Below are positions 32,501 to 42,129 of a stretch of 64,000 nucleotides of DNA, piece after piece. Source of the stretch: a virus; IMG/VR virus record IMGVR_UViG_3300020404_000180, positions 24,339 to 88,338 of that record; one strand, written 5' to 3'. The stretch's first letter is position 1, and every line of letters starts with the position of its first letter. The translations under genes were made by a program, and so were the position numbers. The notes beneath the pieces are model-generated. The model ran no database searches. It saw only the letters and a program-made list of their open reading frames with translations, and was not told the DNA's origin.

Positions 32501-35500
32501 TCCTGTTACCTTACCACCAGTGACTGTAATGTCAGCAGTAGCACCAACGCCTCCACCTAGATTATTTTTCAGTGGCACGTTTGTGTATACACCATCGCTA
32601 TATGTGTTGCCAGATGTAATTGCACCGAATGTTTTTATCTCATCTCCAATTTGATCTAACTGGAAACTAGATGTGTAACTTGCACGGTCATAATACATGC
32701 AAAGAATCTTAGTCTCAGCAAGAGGAGGTGTAAGGAATGTTATGGCGTCGTTTGCAAATGTATATGTTGCAGGGTTTGTTACTAGACCATTTGTCATTAC
32801 GAGTAGTTGCTTCTTATCAGCAGCATGACCAATCTTAGTTCCAATATCAATATTGTTTGTTCTCAACTTAAATGTATCGTTGATACCATCAATGAATAAT
32901 CTTAGTGAGTGTCCTACACCAGTTCCTAATGATGATAGATTAATTGCACTACCACCTTCAGTAGTAGCAAGTTGTATTGTATTTGCATCTACAAATTTAA
33001 CATAGTATGCAGAACCATTTGTTAGACCACCAACAGGTGTACCAGTTCTATTGTTAGGATAGTTACCAGTATTGACTGTAGGTAGAGTAGATGGATTGTC
33101 TATACCTTCTGTGATGATTCCAGACAATGTAGTAATTGCACTCTTAACGTCTGAACATCCACCTGAGTCTACTGTAATACTCAAGTCAGTAACAGGAGCA
33201 ATGTTTGTGTAAGTTCCTTCTGGTAGACTATTGGTAACTGCTAGGTTACATAAGTCTCTTGCTTTGTTAAATGCAAATATAGTCTCTGTCTCTTCACCAG
33301 CAATATGTGTAATGTATCCAACTGGGTTTGTCCTTGTGACAGTTGACAAACTGTCTGTACTAATTGCAGTAGTAATGATATTGAACAAAGTATCCATTGC
33401 AGCGTCAACTGTGGCACATATCGCTGCATCAAATGTTACACCAGTATTTGTTACTTGAGTAAATCCATGACTACCTTGGATATTGATAGCAGTATTAACT
33501 ATGACATCAGCTGCTAACTCTTTTGCCTTATCAAATGCCCAGATTGCCTGTGTCTCTTCGCCATCTAAGTGTACAGTATTGACATAGAGATTTGCAGCAT
33601 CCCATACCTCACTGTTTGCACCGTATGTCAAGTTATATGCAATTGCCTCTATACAATCTACAATATCATCTATACAGTTCTGAGGTCCGCCAGGCACACC
33701 AGCAAATCCACTTGGAATACCGACTGTTGCATCTTCTAACATTAGATGCACTGCCTCAGCAGCAATCAAGTTCTTATTATTCTTAAGTAAGTTACCAGCA
33801 TCAATATATGCATTGCCTTGACTTATTACTCCACCAATGTATGAGTTAGTTGCTGCAACAGTAAAGTAGTTACCACCATACTTGAGGTCATTAGTCCATG
33901 CAGCAATTACTAATCTTGTGTCTCTAGCACATGTTGCATTGTTATAGTTGAGTGATGGATACTGTGCATTCAAAGCACCAATAGTCTCTTCTACAATATG
34001 GTCGATGTTGTTGATAATCAAATCTCTAGCATCTTGGAATCTATCACCACCAGCGTTGTAGATTACACGTTGGTTATTAAGGAATCCATGACCAGTAAGT
34101 GTAATTTGGTCACTACTTGTGTTGACGATGCTGCTAGAAGATGCATCGAAGTTAATTGTTCTGTCACTGATGTCATCAATCTTATAAACGATACAAGATA
34201 AGATTTTCTGTATGTCTAGTAGTTGTCTACCAAAAATCGAGACCTCAGTTGGTACAAGTGCACTGTAGTCGGGTTTGGCAAGTGCAAAATTGTTAATAGT
34301 AGCAAGCTTACCAGTATTCTTAGCAGACGGTTTAGGTGTAACGTAGGTTGTTCCATTGAAGGTGCTTCCAATACTATTTGTTGTCGGTACCCACCAGTCA
34401 GTAGAATTACCAGAGTTCAAGTCTAGATTTGCTTTAGACCTGTAATCCTTTTTAACTGTCTGTGTAATGACCTGTGTTCCAACAACCTTGAATCCAGCAG
34501 GATGTGCTGCAAACTTAAGTGGATTCTTCCAGTTGTTGATATTAACTGATGATGATATGTCATATGAGAACTCTTGGAACCTATCGCTATCATATACACG
34601 CTGTTCATTAAGATCCAAGAATCCAGTTGTCCTTTCCCAACCAGATGCACTGATACTAATAGGTGATACGTCAAATACTGCATCTGCACGACTAAATGCA
34701 TGTATCTGACCAAATGCTGCAGTCTCTTCTCCAAATACAGGTTCGCCAACCTTAAACTCGCCTTCTACTATCTCTACACTAACAACACGACCAGATGCGT
34801 CCCAATTCTTCACAAAACCGTATGCAGTGAATGAACTTGTTGATGCACCTTGATAAATCCTCTCTCCAACCGAGAAAGTTGCTGGTTTCATAAATGCATT
34901 GATGGTATCACCTAAATCTGTTGTTTCTAGTAAGAAATAAGTTTGACCTGTTGATATATCGCCTGTTGGTGCACTTGTAAACGTAATAGTGGTTTCTGTG
35001 TTTGCATTTGCAAGAGATGTCGCTAATCTAATCTGATTATCTGCTAATCCGTTTGCAGTGGTTGCTGCAACCGCATAATAGGTTGTATTTGGTAATAATG
35101 GTTCTGGGAACTGTCCTGATTGCTGAACTAGAGTTACTTTTGTGCCAGAAGGTATTTTTGCATTATAAGGGAAGTTGATAGTGCTACTTGACTGTAATCC
35201 AACCCAAGTATGTGTAACTTTAGCAGATACAGTTGGTGCAGACGTAAATCCTCTACCAGCGTTCTCTACAAGCACTGATTGGATGACTTCGTTCTCAATA
35301 ATTGGTTTTAATGAGAATAATGACCCTTGACCACCTGTAAGAACGATTGTTGGGTTAGCAACGAAGTTTTGACCACCATTTACAACATCTAGGTAGTCAA
35401 TGACCTGAGTTCTGATTAATTGTAGATTATAGGTTGTGTTTAGTGATGGTTTTAGTGTTCTATCGTGAGAATAGTTGTAAGTGATGTTATCACCACTGAT

Positions 35501-38500
35501 TTTAAGTATCTTACCTAAGTCAGATGACTTAAGAAGTATAGATGCACCAGATCCTGTCTTTTGCTCGATGTTAACAACTGGAGGTGACTGATATTGCTGA
35601 CCACCTGTCTCTATGGTAACTGCGGTAACACTTTGGTTCTGAATAGTCGCATTTAAGACTGCATTGATACCATTACCACCACTAACCGATACAGTAGGTG
35701 CAGATAAGAAACCAGAACCACCATTTGTCACTGTGACTGTATCAATTGCTGCATCAATGACTGTAGCGATGCTTGCAGGGTCATCAAAGGACAATGTATC
35801 GACTTGTATAGTAAAATCTTCTGTACTATCACCGCCAGGCAACTTAGTACCATCAAATGTCAAGATTGATGATGTATCGTATGCAGATCCACCAGCAGTT
35901 ACGGTTACTGTACTGATTCTACCATTACCGTCAGTGACAATAGTAAATTCAGCACCAGATGCACCATTTGGGTTTACTGATGTTTGAGTAACGCCTGTAG
36001 TTGTGGTATCTGCAGTAAATGTACCATTACCAGCGGGTTGAGTCTTAAGAGACGCAGTTGCGACTGACCCATAGTAAGGATCATCAAATATAATGTCAGG
36101 AGCACTCCTGTAATTAGAACCAGCTTGAGTAATTGTAACACTTGCAAGTTTTCCACCACCACTGACCGCTGAAGAGACAGTTGCTTGTGTACCACTGATT
36201 GCTTGTACAGAACCTTGTGAGTCAGAACTGTAAACAGTATTAGTCTCAGCAGTTCCTGTGCTAAACATGATGTATCCTTTGTTACCAGCACCTACTCTCT
36301 CATTTTTAAGTGGTTTGATTCTCAATACAGAGTTAACTGGGTTCCATGATATTACTTGACCCCTAGCAGTTGTATTTGCCTGTGTCTGTTGTGATATGAC
36401 TATCTCATTAGGTATGAATGACCCGAATACATTTTGTAGTGTTAAATCTACAAAGTCAGGAAGTGTAACTACTGCAGTAGGTAATGAAGCAGCATTGTAT
36501 CCTGCACCATCGTTTGTGATAGAGACATTGGATAGAGAACCAGATATTGTAGCAGTCGCTGTTGCACCAGAACCAGAACGTGTAGAACCACTGAGTTTAG
36601 GTAGTGATGAGTAGTTTCTGCCAGGATCACCAATTGTGATTGTCTTGATTCCACCTGTAGCGTATATGCTGTTGGTATCATATGATACACCTGTACTATA
36701 ACCTGTCTCAGGTTCTAGAGCAGTAATGTAGTCGAATGTAGTATCTGTCTTTGCTGAGACTATGTTAGTTCCTATTACTGGGTCGTTGATTGTTGTGAAA
36801 TACCTTGATGATAATAATGTGCCAGAACTTACAGATATTCTATTACCCATATAACCGTGTGCTTGGCAAGCATAGTAGAGCGTGCTAGGAGCGTCTTCTG
36901 CAACTGTGATACTAACACTACGTGTGGTTGCTGTTGCAAACCCTGTAGCATATGATGCATAGTCAGGCATGACTACACCATCTAGTGTGTAGGTTACGTT
37001 TGTCTCGTATCTCTCTACTCCACCGTACGCAGATTCGCTTTGAGAGAAGTAAATTGCGTGAGTAGTATTACTTGAGTCATTTTGCTCAAACTTATATGTC
37101 GCACCTTTTACAAATTTTAGTGCGGGTGCTTGTGTGACTTCGTTATATTCACCACCAACTAAGTAATAACCATTACCACTGCCTTGACCGAAGTATGCGT
37201 GTGCGGAAGTCTTCGCTGCTACAGTAGTAGTGTAAGTAACTACGTTTGCACCTTCTATCAAATCAAAGTAGTAGAATATGCCTGGCAAACCAGTTATCTT
37301 AACAGTAATAGAATTCTGTTCGTTAGTTACCGTGTCTAATACTTCAGCAGTAATATTCTTGTAAGTGAATATGTCTGTGTTGAGCGGATCAAATGTAAAT
37401 GCAAGTTTCTTACCATTGTTAGATGCGTCACTAGTGTCAAAGTTGTAAGAGTGTCCGTCAATGAGTTGTAACTTTGGTTCCTTGTTGTATACAGTAGCGG
37501 AACCTACGTTTGCTGCTGCAGGAGTAGCAAAGTTACTCTTGATTGTAAATCTCCTTAATGACTCAGTTCTAACAACCTGATAACCTGTATTATTATAAGA
37601 CGTAGGTGAGACGCCTGAGACTAATACTATATCGCCTATACCTAGTTGATGTGCTAATGTAGTATGGAAAACTGCTTCTCGCTGTGTTTCTGTCAGTGTA
37701 ATGGTAAAACCAGAACCAGCAGGACTGGTTGCATTACCTAAGTTGATGTTATCTGCAGATATTGTATCTCCTACGTTATATCCAGTTCCGCTACTTGTGA
37801 TTGTAACAGATGATACACTGTTACCTGTAACCACGATAGTTGCTCTAGCACCTAGACCAGAACCATTAGTTGTAATTGGCACATTGCTGTAGGTTCCGTT
37901 TTCGTAGTTAGAACCACCTGTAATACTTGACCATCCGTCTTGATGTAGGTTACCGTCTGTGCGGAGTCTTACGTATGTCCATACAAGGTTGCCATCAGAT
38001 ACAGAACCAGATGTATGTGTGGGTGCATTAGCAACATCACTATCTGATGTTCCGCTTGATGCTGCCTTGTACACTCTATTGTCTACGTAAACAAGATCCT
38101 CTTGATTGTATGCTGTACTATTTGTCCACGCACCGATTAGTTTGATGCTCTGTAAATCGTAATACTTGAAGTAATACTTGTTATTGTATATCTTAGTATT
38201 GATTGTTCGTGTGTTACTATTGTCCGCCACGGATACGGTAACTTGGTCACCAGGCAAGAGATAGTGATTAGTTGATGTAGCAACTGTAGTAGTGTAGATG
38301 TCATTGAAACTTGATACTGCGTTTGTTATACCTGTAGCAAGCACGCCTTCTACAGTAGAGACTACTCCGCTTACTCCGTCGCCATTAGTTCCTGTGTTAT
38401 CGAAGAGAAGTCTATCATTTACCTTATACTCTTTACCACCACCTTCTACAAGATACTGGTCAATACCAGATGAGGAATACTGGTTTGTTGCGGAAACAAC

Positions 38501-41500
38501 TAGGGAGTCTGCAGTACCACCTCTAATGAACGGATAGTAACTATAGTAACCAATACCATCTTCGATGTATGTAAGTGTTTCTCCGCTCTCCATTACAATG
38601 AGAGTAGTAGTATCTTCTAGTGCAAGGAAGAAGTCAACCTTGTTGTCTAACTGTTTTCTCTTTGCAACGATATTGTCAACACCTACGTATGGTGCTCTGT
38701 ATCTTATTGCGTCTTCTGTAAAGTTTTTCTGTAATCCGTTACCATCCCAGTTTGTAGAATCTGCCTCTGCGTAAAACTTAGGACCTATGAAGTAAGGGAA
38801 CGCGGGTTCTCCAGCAGAACCTTTGATTGTTGTGAAGTAAGCGTATACACCATTTGGGTATTCTGGAGTTACACAGAATCTACCATTATATTCATCTAAA
38901 TCACCTAAACCTTGTATATACTCATAATCCTCAATATAAGTCCCTAGAGGGTCACTGAGACCGCTTAGAAGAGAACTTCTGTTGGTCTTGACTCTATAAC
39001 TACTGATTATCTGTTTATATGAATTATATGGTGATGCATTCTCTGGGTCAACGTAACCGTAAGGTCCGTAGATAGGGTGTCCATCATACGCCCAACCAAT
39101 GATAGGTGAGTGTGCTGTAGGGTTGAGTTCCGTAAGTGCTGTGCTTATACTATCCTTAGTAAGGAATCTAAGTTTCTTAGGGTTATGTAAGTATCCGTAT
39201 TCTCCGCCATATATCAAATAGTTCTCACCTTGGAATACACCACCACCCGCATTGTCTGTAGTTTTGCGGTTTACAAATGCGGGATCTCCTAATTCTTCCG
39301 CAGTTGCTGCTTCGTTAAATGTTAATTCTGTAAGTTTAGTTTGGAATACCGCACCTGAGCCAGGATAAACAATGCTTACTGTTGTAGCACCCGCTGTATA
39401 TCCCGCACCTTTGTTAGTAACTACGACACCAGTAACGATATTGGAGCTCTGGTCTACTTGAGCAAACGCGGTAGCACCTACTCCATCACCAAGAATGACA
39501 ACATCAGGTGCACCATAGTATCCACTTCCTCCAAATGTGACGATTATACTTTCTATCTTTCCGTTTAGTATTGATGGATACGCAACAGCACCACTACCAG
39601 TAATTAACTTGATAGTAGGTTCGTAAGTATATTGACTACCTGTGTCTGTAATAGTGACAGTGTTTACAGGTCCTCTGCATACTGCGGTAGCAGCAGCACC
39701 AGTTCCGTTACCTCCAGTGATTGTGATTGTAGGAACGCTTGTATATCCAAAACCACCACTGACAATATTGATACCAGTTACAGACCCTGCAGTAATCTGT
39801 GCGGTTGCAGATGCTTGGTTACCAGCAGTTGCACCACCACCTGTAATAGAAACGATTGGTTGTGTAGTATATCCTGATCCTCCGTCAGTAACGTTGATAG
39901 AAGTTACAGAACCTGTGACGGTTACAATAGCAGCAGCGGACTCTCCTTCGTATGTCCAGTTAACTGTACCTAATGTCTGTGTACCAGTTGTATGAGTTGG
40001 GTATAGTGTAGTAGATGTTACACCACTATTATCAGCAACGTACCTATTTCCGTTATACTTGACTCTAGTAAACGTAGCATACGTATTACCTAGTTTGTAG
40101 TCTTCTTCAAATTCTACAGTTGGTGGGTTAGTGATATCATATCCTTCACCACCGTTTATCTTGGCAATTGATAATAGACCACCATACTTCTTAATTCCGT
40201 TACCTTTGTAAGAGAATAAGGGAACTCCGTTAACACCAATACCAATTTGACCTACTGGAGTGTCAGTCTTTGTAGATTTGACTGATGGTATCAAAGGTAA
40301 CCTCTTTAAGTATCTTTGGTTACCTGGCGTTAGGTCATTTGTACCAAAAGGTCCTATCTTGTGTGATGGTATACCTGTACTAGTTACAATAGCAGTATCG
40401 TCAGTCTTATAAGTGTTTTGGACGTCTGCAGTGAATTTATTGATTGCTACATTGATAGAATTGTAATCACTCTTACCATATGCAAATTCTCTGGCAATAT
40501 AGAACTCATATCCACTAATACCGTTTGCAGGAGTAGAACTGAAGTTAAACTCGAATGTATTAGCATCAACAATACCTACAACGTCGTGATTGTTGTTATA
40601 GATGTCTTCTGGTGCATTAAGAATTCTAATTACGTCATCTCTGACTAATCTATGCTTCTCTACAGTGATTACGGTACATTTTACCGAACCATCAGCATTA
40701 ACGCTTCCTAGAGTCGCAGAGACGCCTCTCAGTGCCTTTCTGACGTTATATAAGTATGAATCCCAGATAGGGTCGATAGAATCAAAACCTGGTGCTCTAG
40801 GAGTTGTGACTTTACTGTTAGGTAAGTAATATTTTCCACCATCGTTAAGAATAACTCCTCTAGTTCCACCATACACCTTTAATTGTACAAGTGAACCATC
40901 TACATTGGAATATCCGAATATTTTGAACGCAGCAAACACTTCCTGCCCTGCATCGTGTGCTCTATTGATTGTATTCTCTCTAGCACGACTACAACCGAGG
41001 AATTGGTTGACTGTTTTGTCTGTATATGAAATTATCTCGTCTTCTACTCTAAATCTTCCGTTTTGCTCTGGCCACCCTATTGTAGAATCGACTGTTACAA
41101 CATCATCAACTAATTCTTGACCTAAATCCGCAGCAAGCACTGTTTTGTACGGTGTAACAAAGGAACCAGTCGAATTATTGGTATCTACGTCGATTTCGTA
41201 GATAGAACCTTCGCTAGTAAAAACTTCTACTACGCCTTTTACGTAAATCCTTGCAGCAGACACAGAAGGGTCTGTAGAATCCGCTTCTTGGTACAATACT
41301 TGACCTACAAGTGATATTGGGTCGCCTGTTACAGGAACTGCACGGATAACTTCTCTAGAACTGTAAAATGCGTCGGATGGTTTGAAGATTCTGTCTCGTG
41401 GGTAAGACACATTAGACTCAACACCAAATAACGCTCTTAGTACAAACTGGAAAGACCTAGTTGAACCTTTAGATGCGTAAAAATCCTTAATACGCTTAAT

Positions 41501-42127
41501 TACGGTGCTTTCTGTAACACCATCTGCAAAATTCTTTGGAAATGTTGATAAAAACTGCTCTTTGAACTTTCCAAGCATGTACAGCGGGAAAATATTGTTC
41601 AAATTGACTACTGTACTGCCATTTACGTGTGATGCAGCGACTGTATTCTCAAATTTGTACTGATCAAACTTTCCAATCGACTTTACAGCGTTAAATCCAC
41701 GTCCACAATCTTGAAAAAGCGTAGATCCCTTCTTTTGGTAGTAAATTATCTCTTCATCTATCAATAAAAGTCCTTCTGACGGAAAATCACGTGTAGATTC
41801 GACGTCAATCGTTGTTGTATCAATTGTAACAGCGGAAATTAACTTAGTTTGGGTGACAAGTTCACCATATTGGTCAATATTATAGTAATCACTCCAGTTT
41901 TGGATGACGTCAATGCAATATCCCTTTAATTCTTGTGACTTATAGTACTCTTTTACAAATTCTATGAACGTGCCAAAGTTTTCCTGTATGAAACTAGGAA
42001 ACTGTGCTGCAATATTCGTTGATATCTTCGATCTCGACTCTGGACTGACCTCCGACGGTACAGGTGTCGCTGTTACCGTAGTGGTCGGTGTTGTCCACGA
42101 CCCGACTTTCCAACTGCTATTCGCCAT
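29534..42127 (-). CDS. 7: Giant baseplate wedge protein, gp7-like (4197 aa)
   Basis: The N-terminus (FPSFIQENFGTFIEFVKEYYKS, LRALFGVESNVSYPRDRIFK) is that of the cyanomyovirus counterpart of T4 gp7, the wedge backbone. T4 gp7 has about 1030 residues; this is four times longer. Further parts: a YHYH domain near 1005-1022 (GWAYDGHPIYGPYGY); a cupredoxin-like domain near 1660-1765 with His (NTTHAIYFS) and C-x2-H-x2-M (YYACQAHGYMG); many GGSGYT.P.V repeats; and C-IDD-...-GGN..YDAA modules near 2710-2910 and 3570-3660 shared with the 3459-residue fibre. It lies between gp6 and gp8, as in T4. The added domains may be displayed on the baseplate rim, which is inference. Its stop overlaps a late promoter. 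Confidence 0.87.
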   Translation of the reverse strand: MANSSWKVGSWTTPTTTVTATPVPSEVSPESRSKISTNIAAQFPSFIQENFGTFIEFVKEYYKSQELKGYCIDVIQNWSDYYNIDQYGELVTQTKLISAVTIDTTTIDVESTRDFPSEGLLLIDEEIIYYQKKGSTLFQDCGRGFNAVKSIGKFDQYKFENTVAASHVNGSTVVNLNNIFPLYMLGKFKEQFLSTFPKNFADGVTESTVIKRIKDFYASKGSTRSFQFVLRALFGVESNVSYPRDRIFKPSDAFYSSREVIRAVPVTGDPISLVGQVLYQEADSTDPSVSAARIYVKGVVEVFTSEGSIYEIDVDTNNSTGSFVTPYKTVLAADLGQELVDDVVTVDSTIGWPEQNGRFRVEDEIISYTDKTVNQFLGCSRARENTINRAHDAGQEVFAAFKIFGYSNVDGSLVQLKVYGGTRGVILNDGGKYYLPNSKVTTPRAPGFDSIDPIWDSYLYNVRKALRGVSATLGSVNADGSVKCTVITVEKHRLVRDDVIRILNAPEDIYNNNHDVVGIVDANTFEFNFSSTPANGISGYEFYIAREFAYGKSDYNSINVAINKFTADVQNTYKTDDTAIVTSTGIPSHKIGPFGTNDLTPGNQRYLKRLPLIPSVKSTKTDTPVGQIGIGVNGVPLFSYKGNGIKKYGGLLSIAKINGGEGYDITNPPTVEFEEDYKLGNTYATFTRVKYNGNRYVADNSGVTSTTLYPTHTTGTQTLGTVNWTYEGESAAAIVTVTGSVTSINVTDGGSGYTTQPIVSITGGGATAGNQASATAQITAGSVTGINIVSGGFGYTSVPTITITGGNGTGAAATAVCRGPVNTVTITDTGSQYTYEPTIKLITGSGAVAYPSILNGKIESIIVTFGGSGYYGAPDVVILGDGVGATAFAQVDQSSNIVTGVVVTNKGAGYTAGATTVSIVYPGSGAVFQTKLTELTFNEAATAEELGDPAFVNRKTTDNAGGGVFQGENYLIYGGEYGYLHNPKKLRFLTKDSISTALTELNPTAHSPIIGWAYDGHPIYGPYGYVDPENASPYNSYKQIISSYRVKTNRSSLLSGLSDPLGTYIEDYEYIQGLGDLDEYNGRFCVTPEYPNGVYAYFTTIKGSAGEPAFPYFIGPKFYAEADSTNWDGNGLQKNFTEDAIRYRAPYVGVDNIVAKRKQLDNKVDFFLALEDTTTLIVMESGETLTYIEDGIGYYSYYPFIRGGTADSLVVSATNQYSSSGIDQYLVEGGGKEYKVNDRLLFDNTGTNGDGVSGVVSTVEGVLATGITNAVSSFNDIYTTTVATSTNHYLLPGDQVTVSVADNSNTRTINTKIYNNKYYFKYYDLQSIKLIGAWTNSTAYNQEDLVYVDNRVYKAASSGTSDSDVANAPTHTSGSVSDGNLVWTYVRLRTDGNLHQDGWSSITGGSNYENGTYSNVPITTNGSGLGARATIVVTGNSVSSVTITSSGTGYNVGDTISADNINLGNATSPAGSGFTITLTETQREAVFHTTLAHQLGIGDIVLVSGVSPTSYNNTGYQVVRTESLRRFTIKSNFATPAAANVGSATVYNKEPKLQLIDGHSYNFDTSDASNNGKKLAFTFDPLNTDIFTYKNITAEVLDTVTNEQNSITVKITGLPGIFYYFDLIEGANVVTYTTTVAAKTSAHAYFGQGSGNGYYLVGGEYNEVTQAPALKFVKGATYKFEQNDSSNTTHAIYFSQSESAYGGVERYETNVTYTLDGVVMPDYASYATGFATATTRSVSITVAEDAPSTLYYACQAHGYMGNRISVSSGTLLSSRYFTTINDPVIGTNIVSAKTDTTFDYITALEPETGYSTGVSYDTNSIYATGGIKTITIGDPGRNYSSLPKLSGSTRSGSGATATATISGSLSNVSITNDGAGYNAASLPTAVVTLPDFVDLTLQNVFGSFIPNEIVISQQTQANTTARGQVISWNPVNSVLRIKPLKNERVGAGNKGYIMFSTGTAETNTVYSSDSQGSVQAISGTQATVSSAVSGGGKLASVTITQAGSNYRSAPDIIFDDPYYGSVATASLKTQPAGNGTFTADTTTTGVTQTSVNPNGASGAEFTIVTDGNGRISTVTVTAGGSAYDTSSILTFDGTKLPGGDSTEDFTIQVDTLSFDDPASIATVIDAAIDTVTVTNGGSGFLSAPTVSVSGGNGINAVLNATIQNQSVTAVTIETGGQQYQSPPVVNIEQKTGSGASILLKSSDLGKILKISGDNITYNYSHDRTLKPSLNTTYNLQLIRTQVIDYLDVVNGGQNFVANPTIVLTGGQGSLFSLKPIIENEVIQSVLVENAGRGFTSAPTVSAKVTHTWVGLQSSSTINFPYNAKIPSGTKVTLVQQSGQFPEPLLPNTTYYAVAATTANGLADNQIRLATSLANANTETTITFTSAPTGDISTGQTYFLLETTDLGDTINAFMKPATFSVGERIYQGASTSSFTAYGFVKNWDASGRVVSVEIVEGEFKVGEPVFGEETAAFGQIHAFSRADAVFDVSPISISASGWERTTGFLDLNEQRVYDSDRFQEFSYDISSSVNINNWKNPLKFAAHPAGFKVVGTQVITQTVKKDYRSKANLDLNSGNSTDWWVPTTNSIGSTFNGTTYVTPKPSAKNTGKLATINNFALAKPDYSALVPTEVSIFGRQLLDIQKILSCIVYKIDDISDRTINFDASSSSIVNTSSDQITLTGHGFLNNQRVIYNAGGDRFQDARDLIINNIDHIVEETIGALNAQYPSLNYNNATCARDTRLVIAAWTNDLKYGGNYFTVAATNSYIGGVISQGNAYIDAGNLLKNNKNLIAAEAVHLMLEDATVGIPSGFAGVPGGPQNCIDDIVDCIEAIAYNLTYGANSEVWDAANLYVNTVHLDGEETQAIWAFDKAKELAADVIVNTAINIQGSHGFTQVTNTGVTFDAAICATVDAAMDTLFNIITTAISTDSLSTVTRTNPVGYITHIAGEETETIFAFNKARDLCNLAVTNSLPEGTYTNIAPVTDLSITVDSGGCSDVKSAITTLSGIITEGIDNPSTLPTVNTGNYPNNRTGTPVGGLTNGSAYYVKFVDANTIQLATTEGGSAINLSSLGTGVGHSLRLFIDGINDTFKLRTNNIDIGTKIGHAADKKQLLVMTNGLVTNPATYTFANDAITFLTPPLAETKILCMYYDRASYTSSFQLDQIGDEIKTFGAITSGNTYSDGVYTNVPLKNNLGGGVGATADITVTGGKVTGVALNTAGNGYTDNDVLGISDPRVGEQLVKNFLPSTGTYAPASGEMVLTIGSGHGLSAPTTHTPGGATYSGTTGLMVVTINSHGLVNGDQVKFADGAITFNCGYNGGGDEAYPRSTDYASDRWLQVFDCTENTFTVQVLDSIPSTNTDAHTFVSAVSNSVKFAVSTVRIANESLQFSCGYNGGGTASYPRATDPIGTQGKMKDIPVEAVGTTTITVNALNGTTATNTDSHTWVGLSTYQFQPTDIAYTPTTGEMVVTVSGHGMIKGDRIYFATNSLTFTCGLDNNQTQHTYPRVGDPSEGAWHTIDAVTNDTFTVNVGVSSDTSTHTFVSATSTAVTRAVVSYGVYGYSKNADGASLLRTNQEFIATTAYGRMMANNAGFSSSYQVKCIRDTKLLVDAVADNIEFGGNDATYDAANFYVATAHLTGEEDQSVEVFNAARDICRQVMRNLTVTTNSYTVGTQVKDNTISNDSGSTSYSEACCIDTASTITTLWAIVTQAVGTTAGGSGNLNGITRTSATQPFFQVEVDTVTFDGTDKIFTAQVGGSTQVLPASDNFLIFLNSTFQVKGTTEAYTYTGSTITFTEAPLPGMDFYGFYLGKLTLLDEIAPFFDSQKKTFTMKEDTEPFSLESDNVEVEAQNNLLIFLNGIYQEPGVAFTLTGSIIEFSEPPRAGSTCEIFIFTGSAEDVLVSNTFNSLDIGDRFQIDSEGSDRSIAKVSSSTTIDSYEYTGLRPSTAEFVATIVNGAVTQVDIINAGSNYEVPPILLFQGGGGEGAFAETTIEIGSGRVTGVVNLQGGANYTSAPTVLPTHPIAVERKQRNRLISNSKNLSATYLTSTLSQSGTTINLKNVWFDSSQKNGFPDEGEILIPFYDSVNSVWSAERILYGSKDTVAETLTVATGGRGYLGTTAAAHPVITGTYSSSGTLCTVTTSSNHNLSTGQEFYLDCTSGTGFDGSYKVTVTTATSFTVEFPFSRTASGNCSLLPEVRLRSL

Positions 42128-42129
42128 GC

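Noticed and set aside
39400-40000. Dense GGSGY-type repeats at DNA level as possible CRISPR or tandem DNA repeat
   Set aside because: The repetition is in the protein (irregular beta units); the DNA copies differ in length and sequence.
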